Source of the DNA: Georgenia sp.
Lineage (GTDB): Bacteria; Actinomycetota; Actinomycetes; Actinomycetales; Actinomycetaceae
Direction: 5' to 3'
Length of the DNA stretch: 10,218 nucleotides
Assembly: GCA_027322565.1 (NCBI GenBank)
Contig: DAHVRG010000075.1
Coordinates: 1-10,218 of the forward strand
Shown here: positions 1 through 6,572 of the stretch, one piece after another
How positions within the stretch are numbered: position 1 is the first letter of the stretch
Layout of the letters: each line of letters starts with the position of its first letter
The notes under the pieces: model-generated
Told to the model about the DNA's origin: nothing
Seen by the model: only the letters and a program-made list of their open reading frames with translations
Database searches by the model: none
Translations under genes and position numbers: made by a program

Positions 1-1
1 G

Positions 2-505
2 GTCGTCGACCCGGTCGTCGCCGAGCTCTCCGCCCTGTCGCCGGAGCACGCGGCCGACTTCACGCAGGGCGGTGCGGAGTACGTCGAGGCCGCGCTCGAC
101 GCGCACGCCGACGCCGCCGCCCTGCTCGACGAGGTGCCCCAGCACCGCCGCGTCATGGTGACGTCGCACGACGCCTTCGGCTACTTCGGCCGCGCCTACG
201 ACCTCGAGGTCCACGGCGTCCAGGGGCTGTCCACCGAGGACGAGGCCGGGGTCGCCGACATCCGGGCCCTGGTCGACCTGCTCGTCGAGCGCGAGGTCCC
301 CGCGCTGTTCACCGAGTCCAGCGTGTCCCCGGCGAGCATCGAGGCCGTCCGCGAGGCCGCCGCCGACCGCGGCTGGGAGGTCGAGGTCCCCGAGCAGGGG
401 CTCTACTCCGACGCCCTCGGCGAGCCGGGTGGGCCGGCCGGCACCTACGCCGGGATGCTGCGCGCCAACGCCGAGATCGTCGCGACCGCGCTGGGGCGGC
501 CGTGA
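2..505 (+). CDS. Metal ABC transporter substrate-binding protein (TroA/ZnuA family), C-terminal 167 residues
   Basis: The gene starts before the window. The reading frame is open from base 2 to the TGA at 503-505, giving 167 codons. The translated part is the C-terminal lobe of a cluster-9 (TroA/ZnuA/MntC) solute-binding protein, which captures Zn2+ or Mn2+ outside the membrane and hands it to an ABC permease. The diagnostic motif is [13 protein letters not shown] at nt 161-199. Its His (167-169) aligns with the third metal ligand of TroA, which is Glu in Mn-type PsaA. The final Asp ligand is in LYSDAL (nt 410-412), and the family-typical [13 protein letters not shown] follows near the C-terminus. 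The His suggests a TroA/ZnuA-like site, but Zn and Mn cannot be separated from this. The signal peptide and N-lobe ligands lie upstream and are not visible. The TGA overlaps the GTG of the ATPase gene by four bases, so the two are probably co-translated. Confidence 0.93.
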   Translation, partial: VVDPVVAELSALSPEHAADFTQGGAEYVEAALDAHADAAALLDEVPQHRRVMVTSHDAFGYFGRAYDLEVHGVQGLSTEDEAGVADIRALVDLLVEREVPALFTESSVSPASIEAVREAAADRGWEVEVPEQGLYSDALGEPGGPAGTYAGMLRANAEIVATALGRP

Positions 506-1236
506 GCGCCCCGCTGGTCGTGCGCGGTGTCAGCGCCGCCTACCGCAGCGAGCCGGTGCTGTGGGACGTGTCCTTCACCATCCCGGAGGGGCGGCTGGTG
601 GGCATCGTCGGGCCGAACGGTGCCGGCAAGACGACGCTGCTCAAGGTCGCCATGGGTCTGCTCCGCCCCGCCGCCGGCGCGGTCGAGGTGTTCGGCGACC
701 CCGTCGACCGCAGCCGGGTGGGGTACGTCCCGCAGCGCAGCAGCGTGGACTGGGACTTCCCGACCGACGCCCGCGACGTCGTCGAGATGGGCACCTACGG
801 GCGGCTCGGCTGGCTGCGCCGCCCCGGTGCCGCCGAGCGCCGCACCGCGGAGCGCTGCCTCGACCGCGTCGGCATGCTCGACCTCGCCGACCGGCAGATC
901 GGCGAGCTGTCCGGCGGGCAGCAGCAGCGGGTGTTCCTCGCCCGCGCGCTGGCCCAGGACGCCCGCCTCTACCTCGCCGACGAGCCCTTCGCCGGTGTCG
1001 ACTACGTCACCGAGCGCATCGTCGTCGACATCCTGCGCGAGCTACGCGACGAGGGCCGCAGCGTCGTCGTCGTCCACCACGACCTCGCCACCGTCGCCGA
1101 CTACTTCGACACCGTCGTCCTCCTCAACCGCGAGCTCGTGGCCGTCGGCCCCACCGCGGAGGTCTTCACCAGCGAGAACATCGCCCGCGCCTACGGCGGA
1201 GCGGCCCGCCGGGCGGAGGAGATGCACCGTGGGTGA
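502..1236 (+). CDS. Metal ABC transporter ATP-binding protein (TroB/MntB/ZnuC type)
   Basis: This 244-residue cytoplasmic ATPase powers the neighbouring permeases. All canonical elements are present: Walker [10 protein letters not shown] (37-45), Q-loop Gln78 in [13 protein letters not shown] (75-87), signature LSGGQQQR (136-143), Walker B LYLADEPF (156-163) with D-loop AGVD, and H-loop His in HHD (192-194). YVPQ...DWDFP is characteristic of the Mn/Zn/Fe chelate importer ATPases. Walker B carries Ala at 159 where Leu or Met is usual, a mild change that leaves Asp160-Glu161 intact. I chose the GTG at 502, which overlaps the upstream stop as GTGA, because the protein then begins at the normal family N-terminus. 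No strong Shine-Dalgarno is visible, which fits translational coupling. The length matches the family norm of about 240-250 residues. The 3' end overlaps the first permease gene by 8 bases. Confidence 0.95.
   Translation: MSAPLVVRGVSAAYRSEPVLWDVSFTIPEGRLVGIVGPNGAGKTTLLKVAMGLLRPAAGAVEVFGDPVDRSRVGYVPQRSSVDWDFPTDARDVVEMGTYGRLGWLRRPGAAERRTAERCLDRVGMLDLADRQIGELSGGQQQRVFLARALAQDARLYLADEPFAGVDYVTERIVVDILRELRDEGRSVVVVHHDLATVADYFDTVVLLNRELVAVGPTAEVFTSENIARAYGGAARRAEEMHRG
1215..1221 (+). promoter_or_regulatory. Shine-Dalgarno for permease 1
   Basis: GGAGGAG lies inside the end of the ATPase gene, seven bases before a GTG at 1229. It fixes the permease start at 1229, 8 bases before the end of the ATPase gene, and rules out the much longer open frame that runs back to 527. 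Confidence 0.75.
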
Positions 1237-2146
1237 GCTCCTCGCCGCGCTCGGGGACTACACCCTGCGCACCGTGGCCCTCGGCGCCGCGGTGCTCGGG
1301 CTGCTCGGCGGGGCGCTGGGCACCTTCGCGGTGCTACGCCGCCAGAGCCTGCTCAGCGACGCCCTGTCCCACGCCACCCTGCCGGGCGTCGTCCTCGGTT
1401 TCCTCGTCACCAGCACGACGTCGGGGTCCGGGCTCATGGTCGGTGCGGCGGTGACGGCGGCGCTGGCCGCCGGGCTCGTCCTCGTCGTCGTCCAGCGCAC
1501 CCGGCTCAAGCAGGACGCGGTCCTCGCGCTCGTCCTGTCGGTCTTCTTCGGGGTCGGCACGGTGCTGCTCACCTACGTCGCGGCCACCGGGGCGTCCGGC
1601 CAGTCGGGCCTGGACCGCTTCGTGCTCGGCCAGGCGGCCAGCCTCGTGGCCGCCGACGTGCGGGTCATGGCCGTGCTCACCGCCGTGGCGCTCGCGATCG
1701 TCGCGCTGCTGTACAAGGAGCTCAAGCTCGTCGCCTTCGACCCGGCCTTCGCCCGCGCCGTGGGCTACCCCGTCCGCCGGCTCGAGGCGCTGCTCACCGC
1801 GCTCCTCGTGGTCGCGATCGTCGTCGGCATCCAGACGGTAGGGGTGGTGCTCATCGCCGCCCTGCTCATCACCCCCGCGGCCGCGGCCCGCCAGTGGACC
1901 GACCGCCTCGCCGTCATGGTCGTCCTCGCCGCCCTGCTCGGCGCGGTGAGCGGTGCGGTCGGGGCGCTGCTCAGCGCGACCACCACCGACCTGCCCACCG
2001 GCCCGCTCATCGTCCTCGTCGCGACGGGGATCTTCCTCGTGTCCCTGCCCGCCCGTGCGCTGCGGACCCGGCTCGGCGCGCGTCGGGAAGTGAGCGCTCG
2101 TCGGGAAGTGAGCGCTCGGCGCGCGAAGGGGGTGGGGGTGCGGTGA
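1229..2146 (+). CDS. Metal ABC transporter permease 1 (ABC-3 family, TroC/MntC-like)
   Basis: This is an integral membrane subunit of 305 residues forming half of the Zn/Mn channel. The chain is a run of hydrophobic helices, about 8-9 by eye. It carries ABC-3 family landmarks: [18 protein letters not shown] near residues 36-53, the [17 protein letters not shown] segment near residues 159-175 that faces the ATPase, and [19 protein letters not shown] near the C-terminal third. The GTG at 1229 is preferred because of the GGAGGAG seven bases upstream and because it gives the standard N-terminus. The last 25 or so residues are an Arg-rich tail, [16 protein letters not shown], encoded by an 18-bp tandem duplication and unlike the rest of the protein. 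Residues before the tail match the family length. Pairing with the second permease suggests a heterodimeric pore, as in TroCD. Confidence 0.93.
   Translation: MGELLAALGDYTLRTVALGAAVLGLLGGALGTFAVLRRQSLLSDALSHATLPGVVLGFLVTSTTSGSGLMVGAAVTAALAAGLVLVVVQRTRLKQDAVLALVLSVFFGVGTVLLTYVAATGASGQSGLDRFVLGQAASLVAADVRVMAVLTAVALAIVALLYKELKLVAFDPAFARAVGYPVRRLEALLTALLVVAIVVGIQTVGVVLIAALLITPAAAARQWTDRLAVMVVLAALLGAVSGAVGALLSATTTDLPTGPLIVLVATGIFLVSLPARALRTRLGARREVSARREVSARRAKGVGVR
2081..2116 (+). repeat. Two tandem copies of an 18-bp unit
   Basis: An 18-base unit (CGTCGGGAAGTGAGCGCT) occurs twice without mismatch at 2081-2098 and 2099-2116. Each copy yields a GAGCGCTC palindrome at its edge (2092-2099 and 2110-2117). 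The pair is flanked by direct copies of GCTCGGCGCGCG at 2071-2082 and 2114-2125. It is read in frame as [12 protein letters not shown] at the tail of permease 1, about 27 bases before the permease 2 start. Confidence 0.9.
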
Positions 2147-3147
2147 GCGTGGACCTCGTCATCGTCGTCACGGCAATCCTCGTCGTCGTCCCGTGCGCCC
2201 TCCTCGGCAGCGTCCTCGTGCTGCGGCAGAGCGTCATGGTGGGCGATGCGATCTCCCACGCCGCGCTGCCCGGCATCGTCCTGGCGTTCTTCCTCACCGG
2301 GTCGCTCGGGCCGCTCACCGCGGTGGCCGGCGCGGCAGTGTTCGGGCTGCTCACCGTCGTCCTCGTCGACCTGCTCCAGCGCGGCGGCCGGGTGCGTGGG
2401 GACGCGGCCATCGGCATCGTCTTCACCGGCCTGTTCGCCCTCGGGGTGCTGCTCATCGCGCGCTACGGCGGCAACGTCCACCTCGACCTCGAGCACGTCC
2501 TCTTCGGCGAGATCGCCTTCGCACCGCTCGTCACCCTCGAGATCGGCGGCGTGGACCTCGGGCCGCGGTCGTGGTGGACGATGGGCGTGGTCACCGTCGC
2601 CGTCGTCGCCTTCGTCCTCCTCCTGTACAAGGAGCTCAAGGTCACGACCTTCGACCCGGGCCTCGCCACCGTCCTCGGGCTGTCGCCGGTGCTCGTCCAC
2701 CAGCTGCTCATGGCGCTCGTCTCCGTCACCGTGGTCGGCGCCTTCGACTCCGTCGGCGCGATCCTCGTCGTCGCCTTCCTCGCCGGGCCTGCGGCCACCG
2801 CCTACCTCCTCGTCGACCGGCTCTCCGCCATGCTCGCCACGGCGGTCGGCTCCGGGGCGGTGTCGGCGGCCGTCGGCTACCTGCTCGCCCGCGTCTGGGA
2901 CCTGTCGATCGCGGGCATGATGGCCGGCGTCGTCGGGGTGGTGTTCCTCACCGCGCTGCTCCTGGGCCCGCGGCACGGCCTGGTGGCCGCGGCGCTCGCG
3001 GACCGGCGCCGGCGCACGCTGCTGCGTGAGCAGCTCGTCCGCCACGCCCGGAAGTCCGTGGGCGAGGGGGCGACGCCGGACCGGCTGGCCGAGCGGCTCC
3101 ACTGGCCGGTGGCGGAGGTCGAGCGGGTGGTCGCTCGGATATCCTGA
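2143..3147 (+). CDS. Metal ABC transporter permease 2 (ABC-3 family, TroD/MntD-like) with C-terminal cytoplasmic tail
   Basis: This 334-residue membrane permease is a paralogue of the preceding one. It shares LRQSVMVGDAISHAALPG (28-45) and LLLYKELKVTTFDPG in mid-protein. The GTG at 2143 overlaps the preceding TGA as GTGA. A purine-rich run, AAGGGGGTGGGGG, sits just upstream. The hydrophobic core ends near residue 274. About 60 basic, hydrophilic residues follow, beginning GPRHG and containing a run of four Arg, and ending TPDRLAERLHWPVAEVERVVARI (311-333). That tail resembles a helix-turn-helix: a short helix, a turn at HWP, then a second helix. From general knowledge, some Mn/Fe permeases of the MntD/TroD class carry tails like winged-helix regulators, so this may be a reduced version. 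DNA binding is not shown. It closes the metal operon. Confidence 0.93.
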   Translation: MSVDLVIVVTAILVVVPCALLGSVLVLRQSVMVGDAISHAALPGIVLAFFLTGSLGPLTAVAGAAVFGLLTVVLVDLLQRGGRVRGDAAIGIVFTGLFALGVLLIARYGGNVHLDLEHVLFGEIAFAPLVTLEIGGVDLGPRSWWTMGVVTVAVVAFVLLLYKELKVTTFDPGLATVLGLSPVLVHQLLMALVSVTVVGAFDSVGAILVVAFLAGPAATAYLLVDRLSAMLATAVGSGAVSAAVGYLLARVWDLSIAGMMAGVVGVVFLTALLLGPRHGLVAAALADRRRRTLLREQLVRHARKSVGEGATPDRLAERLHWPVAEVERVVARIS

Positions 3148-3173
3148 GCGCGCAACGGGTCGTCAGCGCTTCC

Positions 3174-3203
3174 GGGGTGGGAGGAGCGCCGCCCGTCCAC
3201 CCC
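3174..3203 (+). other. Weak inverted repeat between the metal operon and the MFS gene
   Basis: GGGGTGG (3174-3180) and CCACCCC (3197-3203) form a perfect 7-bp stem around a 16-base loop. It lies in the 66-base gap before the MFS start. There is no T-run. It could be a terminator for the metal operon or a 5' leader structure close to the MFS ribosome-binding site. The long loop makes either role uncertain. Confidence 0.3.
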
Positions 3204-3213
3204 TGGAGACCGA

Positions 3214-4437
3214 TTGTCCGTCCTGTCCTCCTACCGGCGGCTCTTCGCGCTGACCGGACCGCTCTACGTCGTCGTCGCCTTCGTCGCCCGGCTGCCGATG
3301 GCAATGGCCCAGATGGGCATCCTTCTCCTCGTCGCCGAGGTCAGCGGCAGCTACGGCGGCGGTGGGGCGGCCGCCGGTGCTTTCGCCGTCGTCAACGCCG
3401 TCGCCTCCCCGCTGGCGGGGGCGCTCACCGACCGGATCGGCCAGCGTCCCGTGCTCCTCGTCCAGTCGGTGGGCGGCGCGCTGGCGCTCCTCGCCCTCGT
3501 CGTCCTGTCCGGGCAGGACGTCCGGTGGCAGCTGCTCGCCGTGGTCAGCGGGGTGGCCGGCCTCTTCGTCCCCCAGGTCGGGACGCTGGCCCGGGTGCGC
3601 TGGCGCGAACTCACCAAGGCGAAGGGCGGCCAGGGCTTCAAGCTCCTCTCCACCGCTTTCTCCTACGAGGGGGCGGCCGACGAGGCCTCCTTCGTGCTCG
3701 GCCCGGCGATCGTCGGCACCACCGCCGCACTCGTCTCGCCCACCGGTGCGCTGCTGCTCGCCGCCGGCGGGGTCGCCGTCTTCGCGACGTGGTTCGCACT
3801 CCACCCTACGGTGGCGCTGGTCCGCGGACACCGTGGCGCCGGGGACACCGCCCCGGCGAGGTTCGGTCCGCTGCTCCTCGGCCTGGGCCTGGGCCAGCTG
3901 CTCGTCGGAACCATCTTCGGCTCGGTCCAGGCGGGGACGACGGCGCTGGCCACCGTGTCGGGAGAGCCGGGTCTCGCGGGGCTGCTCCACGCCGTCCTCG
4001 GGATCGGCAGCGTGGTTGCCGGGCTGGCGATCGTCGTCCTGCCGGAACGCTTCCGCCTGGCCGACCGGCTGCCGGTCTTCGCCGCCGGGCTCGCCGTCCT
4101 CTCGCTGCCGCTGCTGGCGGTCCACTCCCTCGGCGCGCTGGCCGGTGTCCTCCTCGTGCTCGGGCTCGCCGTCGCGCCCTACATGATCACGATCTTCTCC
4201 GCGTGCGAGCGGGTCGTGGACCCGGCGCGGCTGGGGGCGGCGATGATGGTGCTCGCCGCCGCCACGTCACTCGGGTACGCGCTCGGCTCGAGCACTGCAG
4301 GGCGGGTGGCCGACGTCGGGGGGTACCCCTACGCCTACCGGGTGACGATCGCCGCCGGCGTGGCCGCGCTCGTGCTCTCCCTCGTGCTGCGGCCGGCGCT
4401 GCACCGCGAGCGGCGGAGGATAGGAGGGAAGTCCTAG
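3214..4437 (+). CDS. MFS transporter, probable efflux permease of unknown substrate
   Basis: This 407-residue protein has about 12 hydrophobic segments, typical of the major facilitator superfamily. The MFS motif-A-like loop is visible between helices 2 and 3 as PLAGALTDRIGQRPVLL (about residues 66-82). AFSYEGAADEASFVLGPAIVG (about 149-169) is an acidic helix-5 region that I associate with a branch of actinobacterial MFS_1 proteins. The TTG at 3214 is chosen because TGGAG lies at 3204-3208 and because helix 1 begins at once (LFALTGPLYVVVAFV). The first internal ATG would delete most of helix 1. The gene sits 66 bases after the metal operon on the same strand and could be a read-through member or separate. 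Nothing in the sequence identifies the substrate, so a link to metal export is speculation. It ends in TAG. Confidence 0.9.
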   Translation: MSVLSSYRRLFALTGPLYVVVAFVARLPMAMAQMGILLLVAEVSGSYGGGGAAAGAFAVVNAVASPLAGALTDRIGQRPVLLVQSVGGALALLALVVLSGQDVRWQLLAVVSGVAGLFVPQVGTLARVRWRELTKAKGGQGFKLLSTAFSYEGAADEASFVLGPAIVGTTAALVSPTGALLLAAGGVAVFATWFALHPTVALVRGHRGAGDTAPARFGPLLLGLGLGQLLVGTIFGSVQAGTTALATVSGEPGLAGLLHAVLGIGSVVAGLAIVVLPERFRLADRLPVFAAGLAVLSLPLLAVHSLGALAGVLLVLGLAVAPYMITIFSACERVVDPARLGAAMMVLAAATSLGYALGSSTAGRVADVGGYPYAYRVTIAAGVAALVLSLVLRPALHRERRRIGGKS

Positions 4438-4453
4438 GTCGGACCCCTTGCCG

Positions 4454-4489
4454 GTGACTACCGTCACAGGGAGGGCACAGGGTGTGCCC
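4454..4489 (+). promoter_or_regulatory. Stacked palindromes upstream of the alcohol dehydrogenase
   Basis: Two perfect inverted repeats lie in the 75-base gap. GTGAC (4454-4458) and GTCAC (4463-4467) are separated by TACC. GGGCACA (4473-4479) and TGTGCCC (4483-4489) are separated by GGG. The first overlaps TACCGT (4459-4464), a possible TAnnnT -10 box. This arrangement would suit an operator over the promoter plus a hairpin in the leader. Alternatively the second repeat ends MFS transcription. No convincing -35 is visible. Confidence 0.45.
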
Positions 4490-4502
4490 GTCGCGTGACG
4501 CG

Positions 4503-4509
4503 AGGAGGT
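4503..4509 (+). promoter_or_regulatory. Shine-Dalgarno for the alcohol dehydrogenase
   Basis: GAGGAGGT (last T at 4509 within the next few bases) lies directly before the ATG at 4513. It selects that ATG over an in-frame GTG at 4495 that has no ribosome site and would add six residues not seen in the family. Confidence 0.8.
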
Positions 4510-4512
4510 CCG

Positions 4513-5568
4513 ATGAAGGCACTGGTGTACCACGGTCCGGGCAAGAAGGCCTGGGAGGAGGTCCCGGACCCGACGATCGTCAACGGCACGGACGCCATCG
4601 TCCAGGTCGACACGACGACGATCTGCGGCACCGACCTCCACATCCTCAAGGGGGACGTCCCCGCCGTCGAGGAGGGGCGGATCCTCGGCCACGAGGGTGT
4701 CGGCACCGTCGTCGAGGTCGGCTCCGCGGTGAGCCGGCTCAAGGTCGGCGACCGCGTCATCATCTCGTGCATCTCCAGCTGCGGCTCGTGCGCGTACTGC
4801 CAGCAGCGGCTGCCCTCGCACTGCCTCGCCGACGAGGGCGCCCCCGGGGTCGGCTGGATCTTCGGCCACCTCATCGACGGAACGCAGGCCGAGTACGTAC
4901 GCGTCCCGTTCGCGGAGAACTCGCTCCACAAGCTGCCCGAGGGGGTGAGCGACGAGGCGGGGATCGTGCTGTCCGACATCCTGCCCACCGGCTTCGAGAT
5001 CGGGGTGCGCAACGGCCGTGTCGAGCCGGGCGACGTCGTCGCCGTCATCGGGGCCGGGCCGGTCGGGCTCTCGGCGGTCATGACCTCCGGCCTGTACGGG
5101 GCGTCGCGGGTCATCGCGATCGACCTCGACGACAACCGGCTCGAGCTGGCCAAGCAGTTCGGTGCGACGGACGCCGTCAACAACGGCACCGACGGCTGGC
5201 GCGAGCAGGTCATGGCGATGACCGACGGGCTGGGTGTCGACACCGCGATGGAGGCCGTCGGAGTGCCGGCGACCTTCGCCGCCGCCGTCGACCTCATCCG
5301 TCCCGGTGGGACGGTCGCCAACCTCGGCGTCCACGGCACCTCGGTCGAGCTGCCCATCCAGGACCTGTGGATCAAGGACATCGCGATCACCACCGGACTG
5401 GTGTCCGCGACGACGACGCCGATGCTGCTCAAGCTCGTCGCCCAGGGCAAGCTGCCCGCGGAGAAGTTCGTCACGCACCGCTTCGGGCTCGACGACTTCA
5501 TCGACGCCTACGACACCTTCGGCCGGGCGGCCGAGACGAAGGCGATGAAGCTGGCGATCTCGCGCTGA
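4513..5568 (+). CDS. Zinc-dependent medium-chain alcohol dehydrogenase
   Basis: This 351-residue cytosolic MDR-family enzyme probably oxidises alcohols, or reduces aldehydes or ketones, with NAD(H). Catalytic zinc ligands are Cys38 (ICGTD), His60-Glu61 (LGHEG) and probably Asp155 (LSDILPTGFE). The last feature recalls secondary-alcohol (isopropanol) dehydrogenases. All four structural-zinc cysteines are present at 90, 93, 96 and 104. The Rossmann motif GAGPVG spans 180-185. Asp204 at the end of the second beta strand (VIAIDLDDNR) favours NAD over NADP. The ATG at 4513 has a near-perfect ribosome site. Upstream palindromes suggest it is separately controlled from the MFS gene 75 bases before it. 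Downstream lies a very strong hairpin. The substrate cannot be named from sequence; butanediol, propanol or formaldehyde-type activities are all possible. Confidence 0.93.
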   Translation: MKALVYHGPGKKAWEEVPDPTIVNGTDAIVQVDTTTICGTDLHILKGDVPAVEEGRILGHEGVGTVVEVGSAVSRLKVGDRVIISCISSCGSCAYCQQRLPSHCLADEGAPGVGWIFGHLIDGTQAEYVRVPFAENSLHKLPEGVSDEAGIVLSDILPTGFEIGVRNGRVEPGDVVAVIGAGPVGLSAVMTSGLYGASRVIAIDLDDNRLELAKQFGATDAVNNGTDGWREQVMAMTDGLGVDTAMEAVGVPATFAAAVDLIRPGGTVANLGVHGTSVELPIQDLWIKDIAITTGLVSATTTPMLLKLVAQGKLPAEKFVTHRFGLDDFIDAYDTFGRAAETKAMKLAISR

Positions 5569-5590
5569 CGAGGGTCGCCTGGCGAGTGCA

Positions 5591-5633
5591 CCGCGATGCG
5601 GGGCCCGGTCAGCGACCGGGCCCCGCATCGCGG
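5591..5633 (+). terminator. Perfect 20-bp hairpin, likely bidirectional terminator
   Basis: The arms at 5591-5610 and 5614-5633 are exact reverse complements, closed by a three-base AGC loop. It lies 22 bases after the alcohol dehydrogenase stop, between converging genes. There is no T-run, which is common for actinobacterial terminators, so the stem alone must act. A perfect stem reads the same for transcripts from either strand. Confidence 0.85.
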
Positions 5634-5648
5634 CGGAGGGCCCCCCGA

Positions 5649-5665
5649 CCGGACCGCAGGTCCGG
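5649..5665 (+). terminator. Second hairpin in the convergent spacer
   Basis: CCGGACC (5649-5655) and GGTCCGG (5659-5665) form a perfect 7-bp stem with loop GCA. It sits 15 bases beyond the 20-bp hairpin and may be an auxiliary terminator. Confidence 0.5.
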
Positions 5666-5671
5666 CGTCAC

Positions 5672-5702
5672 CTGCCGGCCACACCCCGCGCGTGTCCGGC
5701 AG
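5672..5702 (-). terminator. Hairpin just after the minus-strand unknown gene
   Basis: The outer arms CTGCCGG (5672-5678) and CCGGCAG (5696-5702) pair fully. The inner ACAC (5681-5684) pairs with GTGT (5692-5695). Two bulged C bases at 5679-5680 separate the two stem parts. On the minus strand it begins about six bases after the stop at 5709-5711, where a terminator for that gene would be expected. Confidence 0.55.
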
Positions 5703-5708
5703 CTGCTC

Positions 5709-6392
5709 TCAACGGGCCGGGGCGGGACTGCAGACCTGCTGCCACTGCTCGGGCACGAGCTCCTCCCGGCGGGCGCGCTCCCGGCCCGCGAGGTGCTCGC
5801 ACAGCGTGATGGCATCGGTGAGGAGGTCGCGGAGCATCCCCGAGGGGTCCGTGACACACGCCGTGGCCAGGCCGACCGTCGCGATCTCGACGACGGCGGC
5901 ACCCGGGTGGTGGGCACCGACCCCGCCGACCTGGTCGACGAAGGCCTGCGCCCAGCGCTCGGCGAGCGGCACCGCGTCCAGCGCCCGCCGGCTCGCCGGG
6001 TGGAAGCGGAGCTCGTCCCACCCGTTGCGCTCGGCCCGGCGGCGCTCGCAGCTGAGGATGCCCACGGCGAGCGACCGCTGGTGGTGCTCGCTGACGACCG
6101 GCAGCGCGCGGGACGCCGCGAGCAGGGTGAGCTCGTCGTCCCACACCGGGTCGTCGCTGCGCAGCCCGATGACCGCGGGGATGAGCACCGCGAGCCGCGG
6201 CCGCTCGGCGTCCTCCGTGAGGTCGTTGACCAGACGCGCGAGATGCGCGAGCAGCGGATGGGTACACGCCGGCTTGTCGCTCCACCGCTCACCGGCGAGG
6301 TAGGAGGCCAGCTCCATGAAGCAGGCACCCCTCTTCGGGCTGCGGTGTTTCCCTCGCGACAGCATCGGCAGGATCTCGATGTCGGCGTCCAC
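5709..6392 (-). CDS. Conserved actinobacterial protein of unknown function
   Basis: This 227-residue protein begins MDADIEILPMLSRGKHRSPK. I recognise the segment SRGKHR-x3-RGACFMELASYLAGERWSD (12-39), followed by ACTHPLL (42-48), as a signature repeated in many actinobacterial hypothetical proteins; I know no assigned function. Potential metal or redox residues cluster there: His16, Cys24, Cys43 and His45. The rest looks helical and soluble, with no signal peptide or membrane segment. Charged helices such as SEHHQRSLAVGILSCERRRAE and LAERWAQAFVDQVGG support a globular cytoplasmic fold. The GTG at 6390-6392 is favoured by GAGGTGA about six bases upstream on the minus strand. It is a probable single-gene unit, with poxB terminator hairpins upstream and hairpins at its end. 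The 23 residues after CEHLAGRERARREEL are probably a flexible tail. Confidence is high that it is a gene, nil on function. Confidence 0.88.
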   Translation of the reverse strand: MDADIEILPMLSRGKHRSPKRGACFMELASYLAGERWSDKPACTHPLLAHLARLVNDLTEDAERPRLAVLIPAVIGLRSDDPVWDDELTLLAASRALPVVSEHHQRSLAVGILSCERRRAERNGWDELRFHPASRRALDAVPLAERWAQAFVDQVGGVGAHHPGAAVVEIATVGLATACVTDPSGMLRDLLTDAITLCEHLAGRERARREELVPEQWQQVCSPAPAR

Positions 6393-6400
6393 GTCGTCAC

Positions 6401-6442
6401 CTCACACGTTCGGCACCTCCCAAGTGTGGCCCCACTCACACG
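6401..6442 (-). promoter_or_regulatory. Palindrome and repeated CTCACACG upstream of the unknown gene
   Basis: An imperfect palindrome AGTGTGGCCCCACT (6423-6436; one mismatch per arm) lies 31 bases before the start of the minus-strand gene. The octamer CTCACACG occurs on each side of it (6401-6408 and 6435-6442), 34 bases apart, with the second touching the palindrome. This looks like a possible regulator site. No clear promoter hexamers can be assigned. Confidence 0.4.
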
Positions 6443-6463
6443 ACGCCCGCAATCGGTAATGGC

Positions 6464-6552
6464 GCCGCCCGACGGCGGCCGCCCCTGATGGGTCGCCCTC
6501 CTCGATCAGGGGTCGCCCCTGCGCTCGGGCCGCAGTGAGCCGAAGGGGCGAC
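6464..6552 (-). terminator. Cluster of hairpins downstream of poxB
   Basis: Three hairpins lie in the 180-base spacer after the poxB stop. In plus coordinates these are GTCGCCCCT (6512-6520) with AGGGGCGAC (6544-6552), a 9-bp stem; CCCCTGAT (6482-6489) with ATCAGGGG (6505-6512), an 8-bp stem; and GCCGCC (6464-6469) with GGCGGC (6474-6479), a 6-bp stem with a four-base loop. An alternative tight hairpin, AGGGG-TCG-CCCCT (6508-6520), competes with the first two. The position fits termination of poxB; the competing folds are unusual. Confidence 0.6.
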
Positions 6553-6572
6553 GCATGCGGGACACGGTTGCG

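Noticed and set aside
527..1228. Plus-strand extension of permease 1 back to 527
   Set aside because: This part is Ser/Pro/Arg shadow sequence of the ATPase gene. Family similarity begins at 1229.
1765..3102. Minus-strand open frame of 445 codons across the permease genes
   Set aside because: The translation is rich in Asp, Glu, Arg and Gly with no domain or membrane helix. It is the GC-bias shadow of the real plus-strand permeases.
4267..5628. Minus-strand open frame of 453 codons opposite the alcohol dehydrogenase
   Set aside because: The composition is dominated by Arg, Asp, Gly and Val dipeptides with no motif. The opposite strand carries a complete MDR enzyme with zinc and NAD sites.
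5609..6439. Overlapping frames on both strands around the unknown gene
   Set aside because: The alternatives are Arg/Ser-rich without motifs. Only the 5709-6392 minus frame shows the conserved signature and a ribosome site.
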